Shown in pieces: positions 1 to 10,000 of a stretch of 64,000 nucleotides of DNA. A program made the translations under genes and the position numbers. The notes under the pieces are model-generated. The model saw only the letters and a list, made by a program, of their open reading frames with translations. It was not told where the DNA came from and ran no database searches. Origin of the DNA: JAVJQS01 sp040218815 (GTDB lineage Bacteria > Bacteroidota > Bacteroidia > Flavobacteriales_E > Vicingaceae); the NCBI GenBank assembly GCA_040218815.1, contig JAVJQS010000005.1, positions 62,001 through 126,000 of the forward strand, given 5' to 3'. How positions within the stretch are numbered: position 1 is the first letter of the stretch; each line of letters begins with the position of its first letter.

Positions 1-1073
1 TCTTCAACTAATTCTATCATTTTTTTGTTAAAAAGGTCTTGGTCTTCTGGAGGAACAATCATTGCGGTTTTATTGGATTTTATTACATCGCCCACTCCAC
101 CAACTTTTGTGGTTAAAATAGGCTTTCCAGCAGCTTGAGCTTCAATTAAACTAACAGGTGTGCCTTCATTTAAAGAACTTAATGCAATTATATCCAATCC
201 GGCATTTACCCAGTCTACTTCTTTTACCCATGAGGTAAAGTGAACAGAGGCTTTCATGCCATCTTTAAACTCACCATTTAAAAAATCTAATCCTAAATCA
301 GTTGTGTAATTTTTTAAATTTTCACGTTCCTCGCCATCCCCAACAATAAAAGCTCGTACTCTCTTATTGCTCTTTAAACTCAACTCTTTTATTGCATTGA
401 GAAAAAAACGATGGTTTTTTATCGGAACTAATCGGCCAATAATGCCAATTGCAATTTCATCATCAGCAAGAGCATACTTTTTTCTGAAAGAAGCTCTTTT
501 TTCAGCTTGTTCTGTTTGAAAACGAGCCAAATCAAAGCCCAAGGGAATAACTTTAATTTTATCTTCGGAGCAAATCTTATACCTCTTACTAAGTTCTAAT
601 TTTTGCCGTTTACTAATTGCAACAATTTTATCTGTTTTTAAAGCGAGGGCACGTTCCACATTTTTGTAAATGTTTGTCTTAAAACTTCCAAAATAAGAGT
701 GGAAAACATGTCCATGAAAAGTATGTACCAATTTAGCTTTCCCATAAGCAATGCCTGCCGAACGACCAATTGCTCCTGCTTTTGAGGCATGTGTGTGTAT
801 AATGTCAGGTTTAAAATCCTTAATAATAGCCTTAATTTCTTTATACGCTTGATGGTCATTTTTTAGACCAATGTCTCGCTGCATATTTTCTACATAGTGC
901 GCACTTACACCTAAATCATCTAAAATATGTTGAGATCCTTTCTCACTTTCTTCTTCTTTGCCGCCGATTAATAGAGTTTGATACTCAGGTGCCATATGCT
1001 TGGTAAGTAAGGCCGCATTATAGGTTGGCCCGCCCAAATTGAATCTATTAATAATCCGTAATACTTTTGGCAT
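1..1073 (-). CDS. GT4-family glycosyltransferase, 3' end cut by window edge
   Basis: The minus strand reads MPKVLRIINRFNLGGPTYNA from the ATG at 1073 and stays open to base 1, so about 357 residues are visible and the C-terminus is missing. The N-terminal Rossmann half has the GGP loop and the motif HTHASKAGAIGR. The C-terminal half has GIIGRLVPIKNH, where GT4 enzymes bind the donor phosphate, and SLNEGTPVSLIEAQAAGKPI, which fits the ExxxE-type nucleotide-sugar signature. These mark a retaining GT-B fold glycosyltransferase of the capsule or exopolysaccharide kind. The donor and acceptor cannot be inferred. It follows asnB by 40 bp on the same strand, an arrangement typical of polysaccharide loci. 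Confidence 0.85.
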   Translation of the reverse strand, partial: MPKVLRIINRFNLGGPTYNAALLTKHMAPEYQTLLIGGKEEESEKGSQHILDDLGVSAHYVENMQRDIGLKNDHQAYKEIKAIIKDFKPDIIHTHASKAGAIGRSAGIAYGKAKLVHTFHGHVFHSYFGSFKTNIYKNVERALALKTDKIVAISKRQKLELSKRYKICSEDKIKVIPLGFDLARFQTEQAEKRASFRKKYALADDEIAIGIIGRLVPIKNHRFFLNAIKELSLKSNKRVRAFIVGDGEERENLKNYTTDLGLDFLNGEFKDGMKASVHFTSWVKEVDWVNAGLDIIALSSLNEGTPVSLIEAQAAGKPILTTKVGGVGDVIKSNKTAMIVPPEDQDLFNKKMIELVE

Positions 1074-1113
1074 AAAATCTTTATCTAAGGAAAAAGGTGA
1101 TTCATCGTTAAAA

Positions 1114-3009
1114 TTAGGCAATATATCTTTTCCACCAAGAATTAAATACAATTAATGCCCAAACATTTCCATGGGAATCTCCTGGACTTTTTGAATTTAA
1201 TTGGCTCTTTAATTCATTTACGTAATGTGGGTTAAAGAGGTTTTGTTCTTTAATAAATGCATCAGAAAGCAAGTCATCGTGAATCATTCCCTTCAGGTCA
1301 TTATTAAACCAATCTAAAAGGGGTACTTCAAAACCTTGTTTGGGGCGATTATATAATTCTGCAGGTAGCAATCCTTTTGCAGCATCTTGTACAATTCGTT
1401 TTTTCATTTCAGCATTTATTTTATGGTCTGCAGAAATGGAAAATGCAAAGTTTACCAAGCGATGATCTAGGAAAGGTGTTCTCACCTCCAAACCATGTGA
1501 CATCGACATTAAGTCAACTTTTCGAAGCATATCACTTTGTAAAACAAGCTTTAAGTCGGTAAAAAGTACATCATTGAAGTCATTGCCTTCATTTAATTGA
1601 GAAAGGTGTTGCTCTTTGCGTTTTAGATAAATTTCAGGCCGTGCTTTTTTCATCATTATGTTTGAGGCGTCTGCCTCATTCATTAAACCTGCCCAAAGCC
1701 AGTAGCGTTCCGTTTGACTTAAGTTTGCCCCTTCAGAAAACTTATGTAACTTTCTAAAGAGGTTTCCTACCTTAGAGTTTCTTGATTTTGGAAGCATTTC
1801 CCACAAGGGCTTCATTTTTCGAACAAACTTTTGCTTCATTCCTGTTTGACGAATCAAAAACTCACCCATATGTTTATGATAGCCTCCAAATAACTCGTCA
1901 GCGCCATCTCCTGAAAGCGCCACTTTAACGTATTTCGAGCTTTCTTTACTCAAAGCATTAACGGCCAAAGCTGATGAGTCTGCAAAGGGTTCATCAATGT
2001 ATTCTAGTGTTTCATATAAGCTTCCTAGTAAATCTTGACGAGACAAAGAAAATACATGATGATCTGTTTTGAATTTATTGGCGACTGCTAATGCATAATC
2101 TGTTTCGTCGAAATGCGGATCATCACTAAATCCTATTGAGAAGGTAGATAGTTTGTTGACATGTTTGGAAGCAAGTGCAGTAACTAATGAAGAGTCAATG
2201 CCTCCGCTTAAAAAAGTGCCTAGAGGTACATCTGAGACCAAACGTTGTTTAACAGCGTCTTCCATTAACTCCATAAAAACAGACTGCGCCTTTTCATAAG
2301 AATAATCATGATATCCAGCCTCTTTTGGAGGATAATTCAATTGATAAAATGGTATTTTTTGTGTTTTTAAGTCAGCGGAAACAATTAAATATTGGCCCGG
2401 CTCTAACTTCTTAACATCTTTAAAAACAGAGTGAGGTTCGGGAATGTAGTTTAATTGAAGATAGGTGTATATTGAAGACTGATCTAACTCCTTATTGATA
2501 TTGTAGGCTAAAAGTGCCTTCATTTCTGAAGCAAATATTAAGCGATTCTCATCAGTATAAATTAAAAGTGGTTTTATGCCAAAACGATCTCTAGCAATAA
2601 GCACATTTTGCTCGTATTTATCATATATGGCTAAGGCAAAAAATCCGTTTAGTTTGTTGAGAAAAGGCTTGCCATAACAAATGTATGCTGTGAGCAAAAC
2701 TTCAGTATCACTTTCTGTTTGAAAGGCATAGCCTTCTTTAATTAAGTCACTTCGAAGTGCCTTGTAGTTATAAATTTCGCCATTAAAAATAATCGAATAC
2801 CTGCCGCTTAAATCATTAAATGGTTGGTTAGCTGCACTTGAAGTGTCAATTATAGATAACCTGCGATGGCCAAAGGCCACTTTGCCAAAGTGCTGAAAAC
2901 CACTGGCGTCAGGTCCTCTTTTCGATAAACTAGCCGTTGCTTTTTGAGTAAGACTGATGTCTTCTTCTGATAGCTGGTTTTTCGAAATTATTCCAATTAT
3001 TCCACACAT
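1114..3009 (-). CDS. asnB: Asparagine synthetase (glutamine-hydrolysing)
   Basis: At 631 residues this is the usual length for the AsnB family. It begins MCGIIGI, so Cys2 is exposed as the N-terminal nucleophile of the class II glutamine amidotransferase domain (about 1-215, with RGPD at 31-34 and NGEIYN at 76-81). The synthetase half carries the ATP-pyrophosphatase P-loop SGGIDSS at 268-274 and a later SGDGADELFGGY. The reaction is aspartate + glutamine + ATP to asparagine. Members next to glycosyltransferases often amidate polysaccharide or another carboxyl acceptor instead, so the true acceptor is uncertain. It lies 7 bp after the DUF423 gene and upstream of the GT4 gene, probably as one operon. 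Confidence 0.92.
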   Translation of the reverse strand: MCGIIGIISKNQLSEEDISLTQKATASLSKRGPDASGFQHFGKVAFGHRRLSIIDTSSAANQPFNDLSGRYSIIFNGEIYNYKALRSDLIKEGYAFQTESDTEVLLTAYICYGKPFLNKLNGFFALAIYDKYEQNVLIARDRFGIKPLLIYTDENRLIFASEMKALLAYNINKELDQSSIYTYLQLNYIPEPHSVFKDVKKLEPGQYLIVSADLKTQKIPFYQLNYPPKEAGYHDYSYEKAQSVFMELMEDAVKQRLVSDVPLGTFLSGGIDSSLVTALASKHVNKLSTFSIGFSDDPHFDETDYALAVANKFKTDHHVFSLSRQDLLGSLYETLEYIDEPFADSSALAVNALSKESSKYVKVALSGDGADELFGGYHKHMGEFLIRQTGMKQKFVRKMKPLWEMLPKSRNSKVGNLFRKLHKFSEGANLSQTERYWLWAGLMNEADASNIMMKKARPEIYLKRKEQHLSQLNEGNDFNDVLFTDLKLVLQSDMLRKVDLMSMSHGLEVRTPFLDHRLVNFAFSISADHKINAEMKKRIVQDAAKGLLPAELYNRPKQGFEVPLLDWFNNDLKGMIHDDLLSDAFIKEQNLFNPHYVNELKSQLNSKSPGDSHGNVWALIVFNSWWKRYIA

Positions 3010-3016
3010 GAGTGAA

Positions 3017-3400
3017 CTATTGTAGCTTAAGTTTAAAAGCTTTAATAAGCATAATTAGCCAAGCACTAATGAGTAATAAACCTCCAACTGGAGTGATAGG
3101 ACCAAGAAAATTTAAATTGCCTAATCCCAAAGGCTCTTGAACGTTGAGCAAATAGATTGAAACTGAAAAAAGTAAGGTGCCTAAAACAATTAAAATTAGA
3201 ATCGCTTTGTTGGCAACTGAAGGTATTTGTGAAAGAATAATAAGCATTAGGGCATGATAAATTTGAAAGCGAACCCCAGTTTCAAAACTATCTAATTGCG
3301 CTTCAGATAGCAATGGCTTAAGAGCATGGGCGCCTAAGGCTCCAAGTATCACAGCTGTTAGACCAAAAAGAAAACCCCAGATAAGGAAATATTTTTTCAT
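3017..3400 (-). CDS. DUF423 family small membrane protein
   Basis: A 127-residue, four-helix hydrophobic protein. The N-terminal helix is followed by GALGAHALK and a TGVRFQIYHALMLI segment, both characteristic of the DUF423 (YwdK/YgdD-like) family of inner-membrane proteins of unknown function. The ATG at 3400 is preferred over an in-frame TTG at 3403, because a perfect TATTTTTG promoter element ends 5 bases upstream of this ATG. It heads the minus-strand run DUF423-asnB-GT4. No function can be assigned. Confidence 0.85.
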   Translation of the reverse strand: MKKYFLIWGFLFGLTAVILGALGAHALKPLLSEAQLDSFETGVRFQIYHALMLIILSQIPSVANKAILILIVLGTLLFSVSIYLLNVQEPLGLGNLNFLGPITPVGGLLLISAWLIMLIKAFKLKLQ

Positions 3401-3404
3401 CAAT

Positions 3405-3412
3405 CAAAAATA
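3405..3412 (-). promoter_or_regulatory. Bacteroidota -7 element, leaderless layout
   Basis: On the minus strand the bases read TATTTTTG, matching the Bacteroidota -7 consensus TAnnTTTG. Its final G lies 5 bases before the A of the DUF423 ATG, which would place transcription start at or within a base or two of the start codon. No -33 TTG element is seen at the usual spacing. Confidence 0.5.
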
Positions 3413-3495
3413 AGAATAGCAAGTAATTAAATAGAGGTCTTTCAAGTAGACTTATCAAATTCAATTAATTTAGGCGCAAAACAAAAGAATTGTAA

Positions 3496-4827
3496 ATGCA
3501 AGTATTATTAATAGGGGCAGGAAGGTCAACAGGAAGTTTAATCAGCTATTTAGTTGAAAATGCTGAAAAGCACGAGTGGAAAGTTAAAATTGTAGACCAA
3601 AATTTTGATTTTTTGGATGAGGCAATTGCCAATCATCAATTGGTGAAGACTGAAGTGGTGGATATTTTAGAAGATGATAAACGAGCAGCACTAGTGGAGC
3701 AATCTTCGGTTGTTATTTCAATGTTGCCTGCACATATGCATATTGGAGTGGCTAAAGACTGCATTCGCTTTAAGAAGAACATGGTAACCGCTTCTTATAT
3801 TTCTGATGAAATGAAGGCTTTGGAGCCTGAAGCAATAAAGGCTGGAGTTACTATTATCAATGAAATTGGAGTTGATCCTGGTCTTGATCACTTATCGGCA
3901 ATGAAAGTGATTGATGAAATTAGAGCAGAAGGTGGCCATTTAACAGACTTTGAGTCATTTACTGGTGGATTAGTTGCTCCTGAGAGCGATAATAATCCAT
4001 GGAATTATAAATTTACTTGGAATCCTCGAAATGTGGTGTTAGCAGGACAGGGGGGAGCTGTAAAATTCATTCAGAAGGGAACTTATAAATACATTCCGTA
4101 CCATAAGGTATTCCGGAGGACTGAAATTATAGACATAGAAAACCATGGAAAGTTTGAAGGTATCGCCAATCGTGATTCCTTAAAATACCGACAGGTCTAT
4201 GGTTTGGAAGATATTGAAACTATGTTTAGAGGGACCTTGAGAAAGCCAGGATATTGTAGAGCTTGGGACTCTTTTGTTCAGCTCGGAGCAACGGATGACT
4301 CCTATGTAATTCCGAATTCAGAGAAGATGACTCATCGTGAATTTATTAATTTGTTCTTGCCTTACAATCCAAATGACTCTGTTGAATTAAAATTGAGACA
4401 CTACCTGAACTTAGCTCATGATGAAATCGAATTGTTTGAGAAGCTGGAGTGGTTAGATCTCTTCAAGGATATCCCAGTTGGGTTGAAGAATGCTACCCCT
4501 GCGCAAGTGTTGCAAAAAATATTAGAACGAAAATGGACTTTAGACCCTGAAGATAAGGACATGATTGTGATGTGGCATAAATTTATTTATACCTTAAATG
4601 GCGAGCTCGTTGAAAAACATGCCTCAATGGTGGTAAAAGGTGACGACCAGCAACATACAGCTATGGCCAAGACTGTAGGACTTCCACTTGGAATAGCTAC
4701 CAAAATGTTACTTACTGGAAAAATAAAAGAGCCTGGAGTGCACATTCCAATAAAGAAAAGTATTTACTTACCCATCTTGAAAGAGTTGGAGGAGTATGGA
4801 ATAAATTTTCATGAGAAGATTCTTTAG
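3496..4827 (+). CDS. Saccharopine dehydrogenase-like oxidoreductase
   Basis: A 443-residue protein of the saccharopine dehydrogenase/reductase family. The N-terminal NAD(P)-binding Rossmann fold shows GAGRSTG (residues 7-13) and an acidic VDQN at the end of beta-2. The motif INEIGVDPGLDHLSAM marks the start of the C-terminal substrate domain. Known family members interconvert saccharopine with lysine/2-oxoglutarate or with glutamate/aminoadipate semialdehyde. No lysine-ketoglutarate reductase or aminoadipate gene is adjacent, so lysine catabolism is plausible but not shown. It is divergent from the DUF423 gene across a 95-bp gap and stands alone. Confidence 0.8.
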   Translation: MQVLLIGAGRSTGSLISYLVENAEKHEWKVKIVDQNFDFLDEAIANHQLVKTEVVDILEDDKRAALVEQSSVVISMLPAHMHIGVAKDCIRFKKNMVTASYISDEMKALEPEAIKAGVTIINEIGVDPGLDHLSAMKVIDEIRAEGGHLTDFESFTGGLVAPESDNNPWNYKFTWNPRNVVLAGQGGAVKFIQKGTYKYIPYHKVFRRTEIIDIENHGKFEGIANRDSLKYRQVYGLEDIETMFRGTLRKPGYCRAWDSFVQLGATDDSYVIPNSEKMTHREFINLFLPYNPNDSVELKLRHYLNLAHDEIELFEKLEWLDLFKDIPVGLKNATPAQVLQKILERKWTLDPEDKDMIVMWHKFIYTLNGELVEKHASMVVKGDDQQHTAMAKTVGLPLGIATKMLLTGKIKEPGVHIPIKKSIYLPILKELEEYGINFHEKIL

Positions 4828-4916
4828 TAAAGTGGTTTTTCAACTATTAAAAATGGATAAAAATTTATTTACGTTAATTAATTAATGATAAACATTAATT
4901 ATATAATATAAAGCAT

Positions 4917-4924
4917 TATATTTG
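4917..4924 (+). promoter_or_regulatory. Bacteroidota -7 element before the membrane protein/XRE pair
   Basis: TATATTTG matches TAnnTTTG exactly and ends 20 bases before the ATG at 4944. The preceding 60 bases are almost pure A/T and contain TTAATTAATTAA and other AT palindromes that could bind the XRE regulator encoded downstream. No clear -33 box is seen. Confidence 0.5.
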
Positions 4925-4943
4925 TGGTCTAAATATAATTGCT

Positions 4944-5447
4944 ATGAGGACTGTAAAACATTTTATTGTTATCCTAATCATGATAGGAATAAGCATTGTT
5001 ATCACGCAAACAATGGATGACTCCAATGTAGGGGTGTTTCTATTAATAGGAATAACTGGTATAATCTTTTTTAATCTAACAATCAGGTCAAAGCTATCGA
5101 TGAAGGATTATTTTACTTCAAAGTATAATATTTTAACTTCCAAATATGAATTGAAAAGCAGCTATGATATACCTCATGATTTATTATTTGATAAAGTTGT
5201 GGAGGTTTTAGAAGGGCATGGTTACAGGAAAGTAAAAGTAGATAAGGAACAAGGTTTGATTTTTACTCCTGCCTCTATTTCATTTAAGTCGTGGGGAGAA
5301 AATCTCTATTTTACCTTAACTAAAATTGACGCAAATACTACAGAATTGTTATTTGAATCCGTGGCTTTTCAGCTCTATTCATGGGGAAAAAATGAAGATA
5401 ATGCCAATGGTTTTTATTCAAAACTGGAAGAATCCTTAATTATTTAG
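4944..5447 (+). CDS. Small two-helix membrane protein of unknown function
   Basis: This 167-residue protein is not recognised. Two adjacent transmembrane helices (about residues 6-23 and 29-46) are followed by a soluble domain of about 120 residues rich in alternating beta segments. The gene ends one base before the ATG of a small XRE-type regulator, so the two are almost certainly co-transcribed. Small membrane protein plus YozG-like XRE regulator is a recurrent bacterial pairing (for example DUF2975 with YozG), and the regulator may control this protein. That analogy is by arrangement only, since the sequence is not DUF2975. Confidence 0.65.
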   Translation: MRTVKHFIVILIMIGISIVITQTMDDSNVGVFLLIGITGIIFFNLTIRSKLSMKDYFTSKYNILTSKYELKSSYDIPHDLLFDKVVEVLEGHGYRKVKVDKEQGLIFTPASISFKSWGENLYFTLTKIDANTTELLFESVAFQLYSWGKNEDNANGFYSKLEESLII

Positions 5448-5448
5448 A

Positions 5449-5655
5449 ATGCCAATCATAGTCAATTTAGATGTAATGCTTGCTAAGCGAAAAATGCAGT
5501 TAAAAGAACTGTCTGAAATCGTTGAGATATCTAGTGTTAACCTTTCTATATTAAAGCAAGGCAAGGGCAAAGCAATCCGATTTACTACCCTTGAAGCTAT
5601 TTGCAAGGCGCTTGATTGCCAGCCAGGAGATTTATTGGAATATAGTGAGGGTTAA
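5449..5655 (+). CDS. XRE/Cro-type small transcriptional regulator (YozG-like)
   Basis: A 68-residue protein consisting only of a helix-turn-helix domain: MLAKRKMQLKELSEIVEIS, then a recognition helix with NLSILKQGKGKAIRFTTLEA, then the CKALDCQPGDLLEY ending typical of the Cro/C1-type HTH_26 (YozG) family. It should bind DNA as a dimer and has no effector domain. It is separated by one base from the membrane protein gene. The likely target is the AT-rich promoter at 4860-4924. Confidence 0.85.
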   Translation: MPIIVNLDVMLAKRKMQLKELSEIVEISSVNLSILKQGKGKAIRFTTLEAICKALDCQPGDLLEYSEG

Positions 5656-5661
5656 TGTTGA

Positions 5662-6273
5662 TTAACGCACTTTCAAATCCAACACCTTATTATCTGCAAT
5701 AAACCCTTGCAAATAATCACCCTTGTGTATTGGACCTACTCCTTCAGGTGTGCCCGTAAAAATTAAATCTCCAATCTTTAAAGTAAAATATTGAGAAATA
5801 TATGCGATTAGTTTGTCGATGCTAAACAACATGTTGGCAGTGTTTCCTTTTTGTCGGATTTCATCATTGATTTTTAAACTAAAGTCCAGCTTACCTAAAT
5901 TATTAAAAGCCGATTTATTCACAAACTTTCCCACTGGAGCAGAGCCATCAAATGCTTTTGCTTTTTCCCAAGGCAAGCCTTTTTCTTTCAAATTCGTTTG
6001 TAAATCTCTTGCTGTAAAATCTATGCCTAAGCTCAGTTCAGAGAAGTATTTATGGGCAAATTTTTCTTGAATGTGTTTGCCCACACGGTTAATTCGAACT
6101 ACTAGTTCAGCCTCGTAATGAACATCAGTTGAGAATGAAGGATAGAAGAAGGGATGTCGTTTTGGTATTAATGCCGTGTCAGGCTTTAAAAAAATAACTG
6201 GTTCTTTCGGTACATCATTTTTCAATTCTTTCGCATGGGCAGCATAATTTCGACCGACACAAATTATTTTCAT
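5662..6273 (-). CDS. Fumarylacetoacetate hydrolase (FAH) family protein
   Basis: A 203-residue, single-domain FAH-fold enzyme beginning MKIICVGRNYAAHAKEL, which carries the typical GRNYxxHAxE signature. The metal ligands come from HYEAELVVRI (E-x-E type) and from DFTARDLQ, and the end has FTGTPEGVGP. Family members are Mg/Mn-dependent hydrolases or decarboxylases of acylpyruvates and oxaloacetate (the FAHD1/YcgM type has this length). The substrate cannot be fixed from sequence. It lies 33 bp downstream of the exonuclease gene on the same strand. Confidence 0.85.
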   Translation of the reverse strand: MKIICVGRNYAAHAKELKNDVPKEPVIFLKPDTALIPKRHPFFYPSFSTDVHYEAELVVRINRVGKHIQEKFAHKYFSELSLGIDFTARDLQTNLKEKGLPWEKAKAFDGSAPVGKFVNKSAFNNLGKLDFSLKINDEIRQKGNTANMLFSIDKLIAYISQYFTLKIGDLIFTGTPEGVGPIHKGDYLQGFIADNKVLDLKVR

Positions 6274-6306
6274 ACCATCTTGATTTTAAAGCACTGAGAA
6301 ATTTTT

Positions 6307-7074
6307 TTACTTATTAAAGTTTCGCAGTTTGATTGCAGTCAATACCTTTTTTGTGTAGAGCGGGAAATCGCCATCCATCATCCAGTTGTAATAGGAAGGT
6401 TGTTTTTCTAAAATTTCAGCTACTGGTTTTCCTTTGTGTTTGCCAAAGTTGAAGACCTCAACATTGTCTTCATTATAGACAATCCGGCCCATTAGATCCG
6501 CATTATTAGTGCGTTTAGAAAATTCGGATAGAAAATCTACATTGTTTTCAAGTTCTTTATAACGCTCCAATTGTGCCTCTAGGACTTCGAAAGTAGCGGT
6601 ATTATCTGCTTCAGCACTATGCGCATCAGTTAAATCTTTACCGCAATAGAACTTATAAGCCGCGACTAAGGTTCGTTGCTCCATTTTATGAAAAATGTTC
6701 TGTACATCAACTAAGCTTCTGTTTTCAATGTCGAACTCTACTCCAACTCTCAAAAACTCTTCCACTAATAGTGGAACGTCAAACTTGTTAGAATTGTACC
6801 CAGCTAAATCACTATTGCCAATAAATTTGGCTAAGCTTTTAGCCATTGCTTTAAAGCTCGGTTCATCTTTTACATCTTCATCATATATTCCATGAATTTC
6901 AGATGATTCTTTAGGAATTGGCATCTGTGGGTTAACACGTCTAGTTTTAACTTCTCTCTTCCCATCTGGATGCAATTTTAAAATTGAAATCTCTACAATC
7001 CGATCTTTTGCAACATTTACTCCTGTGGTTTCTAAATCAAAAAATACGATTGGCTTCTTTAGTTTCAGCCCCAT
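6307..7074 (-). CDS. DnaQ-like 3'-5' exonuclease (DEDDh) with C-terminal extension
   Basis: A 255-residue protein. The exonuclease fold occupies about residues 1-175, with ExoI FFDLETTG near residue 11, SSEIHGIYDEDV, ExoII GYNSNKFDVPLL, and ExoIII DAHSAEADN giving the DEDDh His and Asp. The last 60 residues (VFNFGKHKGKPVAEI, then YYNWMMDGDFP) form a small extension common in Bacteroidota epsilon-like exonucleases that lack a polymerase. It probably acts in repair or RNA/DNA trimming rather than as the replicative proofreader. It starts 14 bp after the large PorE-like gene and precedes the FAH gene. Confidence 0.85.
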   Translation of the reverse strand: MGLKLKKPIVFFDLETTGVNVAKDRIVEISILKLHPDGKREVKTRRVNPQMPIPKESSEIHGIYDEDVKDEPSFKAMAKSLAKFIGNSDLAGYNSNKFDVPLLVEEFLRVGVEFDIENRSLVDVQNIFHKMEQRTLVAAYKFYCGKDLTDAHSAEADNTATFEVLEAQLERYKELENNVDFLSEFSKRTNNADLMGRIVYNEDNVEVFNFGKHKGKPVAEILEKQPSYYNWMMDGDFPLYTKKVLTAIKLRNFNK

Positions 7075-7088
7075 GTCTTAATCTCCTT

Positions 7089-10000
7089 TTACTTAATAAA
7101 TATTCTTACGTACTGATGCTTCTCATATATCGAGCGATTTTTAACTGCATCATTCGAATATTCTGGTCCTGTAATTAATGTATTGATATCAACAAAGTTA
7201 AATTGATCATCACTTAAGCCTTTAGACCTAAATGCTTTTTCCAGCAATCGTTTTGTATCGTTAGCCCTACGTTTAGTAAGTATTGAGTTTGACTTCCATG
7301 TTTTTGTAGGAACTTTTGATGCGCTGGAGGTGATAATTATATCAGCATAACCTCTTGCTTTTACTAAATCAGCGATATCATTTATAAAGCGAAGAAATTC
7401 CTTGTTAGATGCATTGATGTCTTTATCATTATAAGGGAAGTATTTTTGATAGTATACTACTACATCTTTTAACTCTTCAGGTTTAGGGTAAGTTTCCTTA
7501 TAATCAGGATTATCCTCTATGCCAATTGTGTATGACTTAAAAGCATATTGCGAAGGACGAGGAACATATTCATAAACACCGTCCTCAAGTTTCATAAATT
7601 TTAATTCTTCGCCTAAATTATTTGTGAAGACTAAGTCCGCATCAGCAGGAAACTCCCCATCAAATACGATACGATAACGATTATCTAAATTCAATTTATT
7701 GAAGTTAAATTCACCAGTATTATCTGTCTCGGTACTTTGCAAGGTATTCTTTTTTGCATCTTCAAGATGAACTGAAACACCAACAAGAGGATTCCCATTT
7801 AATTTCGCCACACCTCTGATTAGCCCTTCTTCTATTTTTTTATTTTCAGTAGGTGGAACATACTCATACACACCTTCACTAACACGCCTAAACGTCATGA
7901 CATTTCCATCATCATCAGTAATAAGTATGCTTAAGTCATTTGGAAACTCCCCTTCAAATTTTATTCGATAGGCATTATCTAAACTTAATTTACTAAACGT
8001 GAATTCCCCTGCCTGATCAGCTTCAGTTTGTTTCAATAACTTGCCTCCTTCATCCTCTAAGAGAATAATTAAACCAGCTAGAGGTAAGTTATTCCGTTTA
8101 ACTTGACCGACAATCGATGTTGTTGACTTTATACCATAGAACTCATATGGGAACGAAGAAGGAACAAAAATGTAGGTAGAGTCATCCAATCGTTTAAATG
8201 GGATTTTCTCACCTTGGTCATTCATTACATTTAAATCAAGCTCCCTCAAATAGCTAGAATCGTCTGCGAATGCCCTTATTAAATATGTTTTTGAAGGATC
8301 AAGTGAGGTAAAAGTGAATTCTCCGGTATCGTCCGTAAGGGTTTCTTGTAAAATATTTCCCGCTTCGTCATATAAGATAATTTTGCAATTGGCTTTTGCT
8401 TTTCCTTTTATTACCAAGCTACCAGCAATATTTGTTTTATTTAAAACTACGGGAGTTATTCCACTCTTTCCATCTGCCACCCGAACAGGTTTTAGTTTAA
8501 TATCCTTATAGATTTCCTGATAACTTGATCCTGCAGGTACAAAAATATCTTCTTCATAGCTTTCATACTCATCAGCTTCATAAACAAAGTGATAGCTAGT
8601 ATTAGGAGCAAGAATGGCAGAAAATTGGCCATCTCTTTGGCGTGGAGTATAAACACCAACTAATTCTGCCGTGCTATTATTAGTTATTGTTACTTGCGCT
8701 CCAGATGGAGGGTTCTTACGATCCACAAATGTAAATTCACCGCGATAAAGTGTTAAGTCACTCTCCTCAGCATCTAGAAGTTGAATCATGTAAATATCTT
8801 GCTCGCCAAACCCTTCTTTTTTAAAGGAAGAATAATAAGCTCTTTTTCCATCAGGAGTAGTCACAAAAAAGACATCGTCATCTACTGTGTTTACAGGATA
8901 TCCAATATTTGTTGGTTGACTCCAACCAGTTTCCTCTAAGGTGCTGTACATAATGTCGTAACCACCCATACTTTTATGGCCATTTGAACTAAAGTATAGC
9001 GTTTTACCATCTGGGTGCATAAAAACTCCATCTTCATCATACTTTGAATTCAATACTCCTCCTATATTCTGAGCTAATGCCCAATTGCCTGTAGGAAGTA
9101 AGTTGCAATAGTAAATGTCTTTTCCACCCTTTCCACCTTCCCGATCACTAATAAAATAAAGCGTGCGCTGGTCTGGACTTATAGCAACATGAGTCTCATA
9201 TGCTTTAGAGTTGATGTCTGACCCTAATTTTTTTGGCGTAGACCAAGTTTCAATTCCGGCAGAATCATTCAGTAATTCACTTTTATAAAGACCACCATCT
9301 CCATTATCATCTTTGTAAATGTACAAGCTTTGCCCATCTACAGATAAATTAATGACAGACTCATGTACTCTTTCATTTATATTTAATTGAGTAGCTGCCG
9401 ACCATTCATCATCTACCTTGTATGAAGCGTATATGTCTTCAAAATACATTCCGTCATCGAGGTCAAAACTATTAGCGTTACTGCTGTCTTTTCTCAACCT
9501 TCTAGAAGTAAAATAAATTGCGCTTTCATCAATTCGAACAACAGGTCCATATTCAGGGAAGCTTGTATTAATATTAGGACCAAGGTTAGTGCTTTTTATA
9601 TTTACAGGGTTTTCAATTGCTGTTTGAGCATACTCAGCCATGCTAATATTTTTATCAATATCATCCCACAAGTAGTGCTTCTCATTGATATAAGTTCTAA
9701 ATTTTTCAAAACTTTCAATAGCCTCTGAGAATTGGTAATTCTTGTGCTGAGCCTTTGCTAAATAATACCATACATCTACCGGGGATTTATCCTCTCGATG
9801 ACTAAATGGTGTATAGTTTGGAGAAATATTTTTTGATGCAACTTCTAGATAAGATAAAGCTTCTTTTCTGATTTCTTGATCTGGAGAGTTTAATAGCGCA
9901 ACACCAATATTGTAATTAATATTGGCATTTTTTTTATCATTTTTATAAAGGGACTGTAAGAGCGGCAACGCTTCAGGAAAACGCTTTTCGTCCATCAAGT

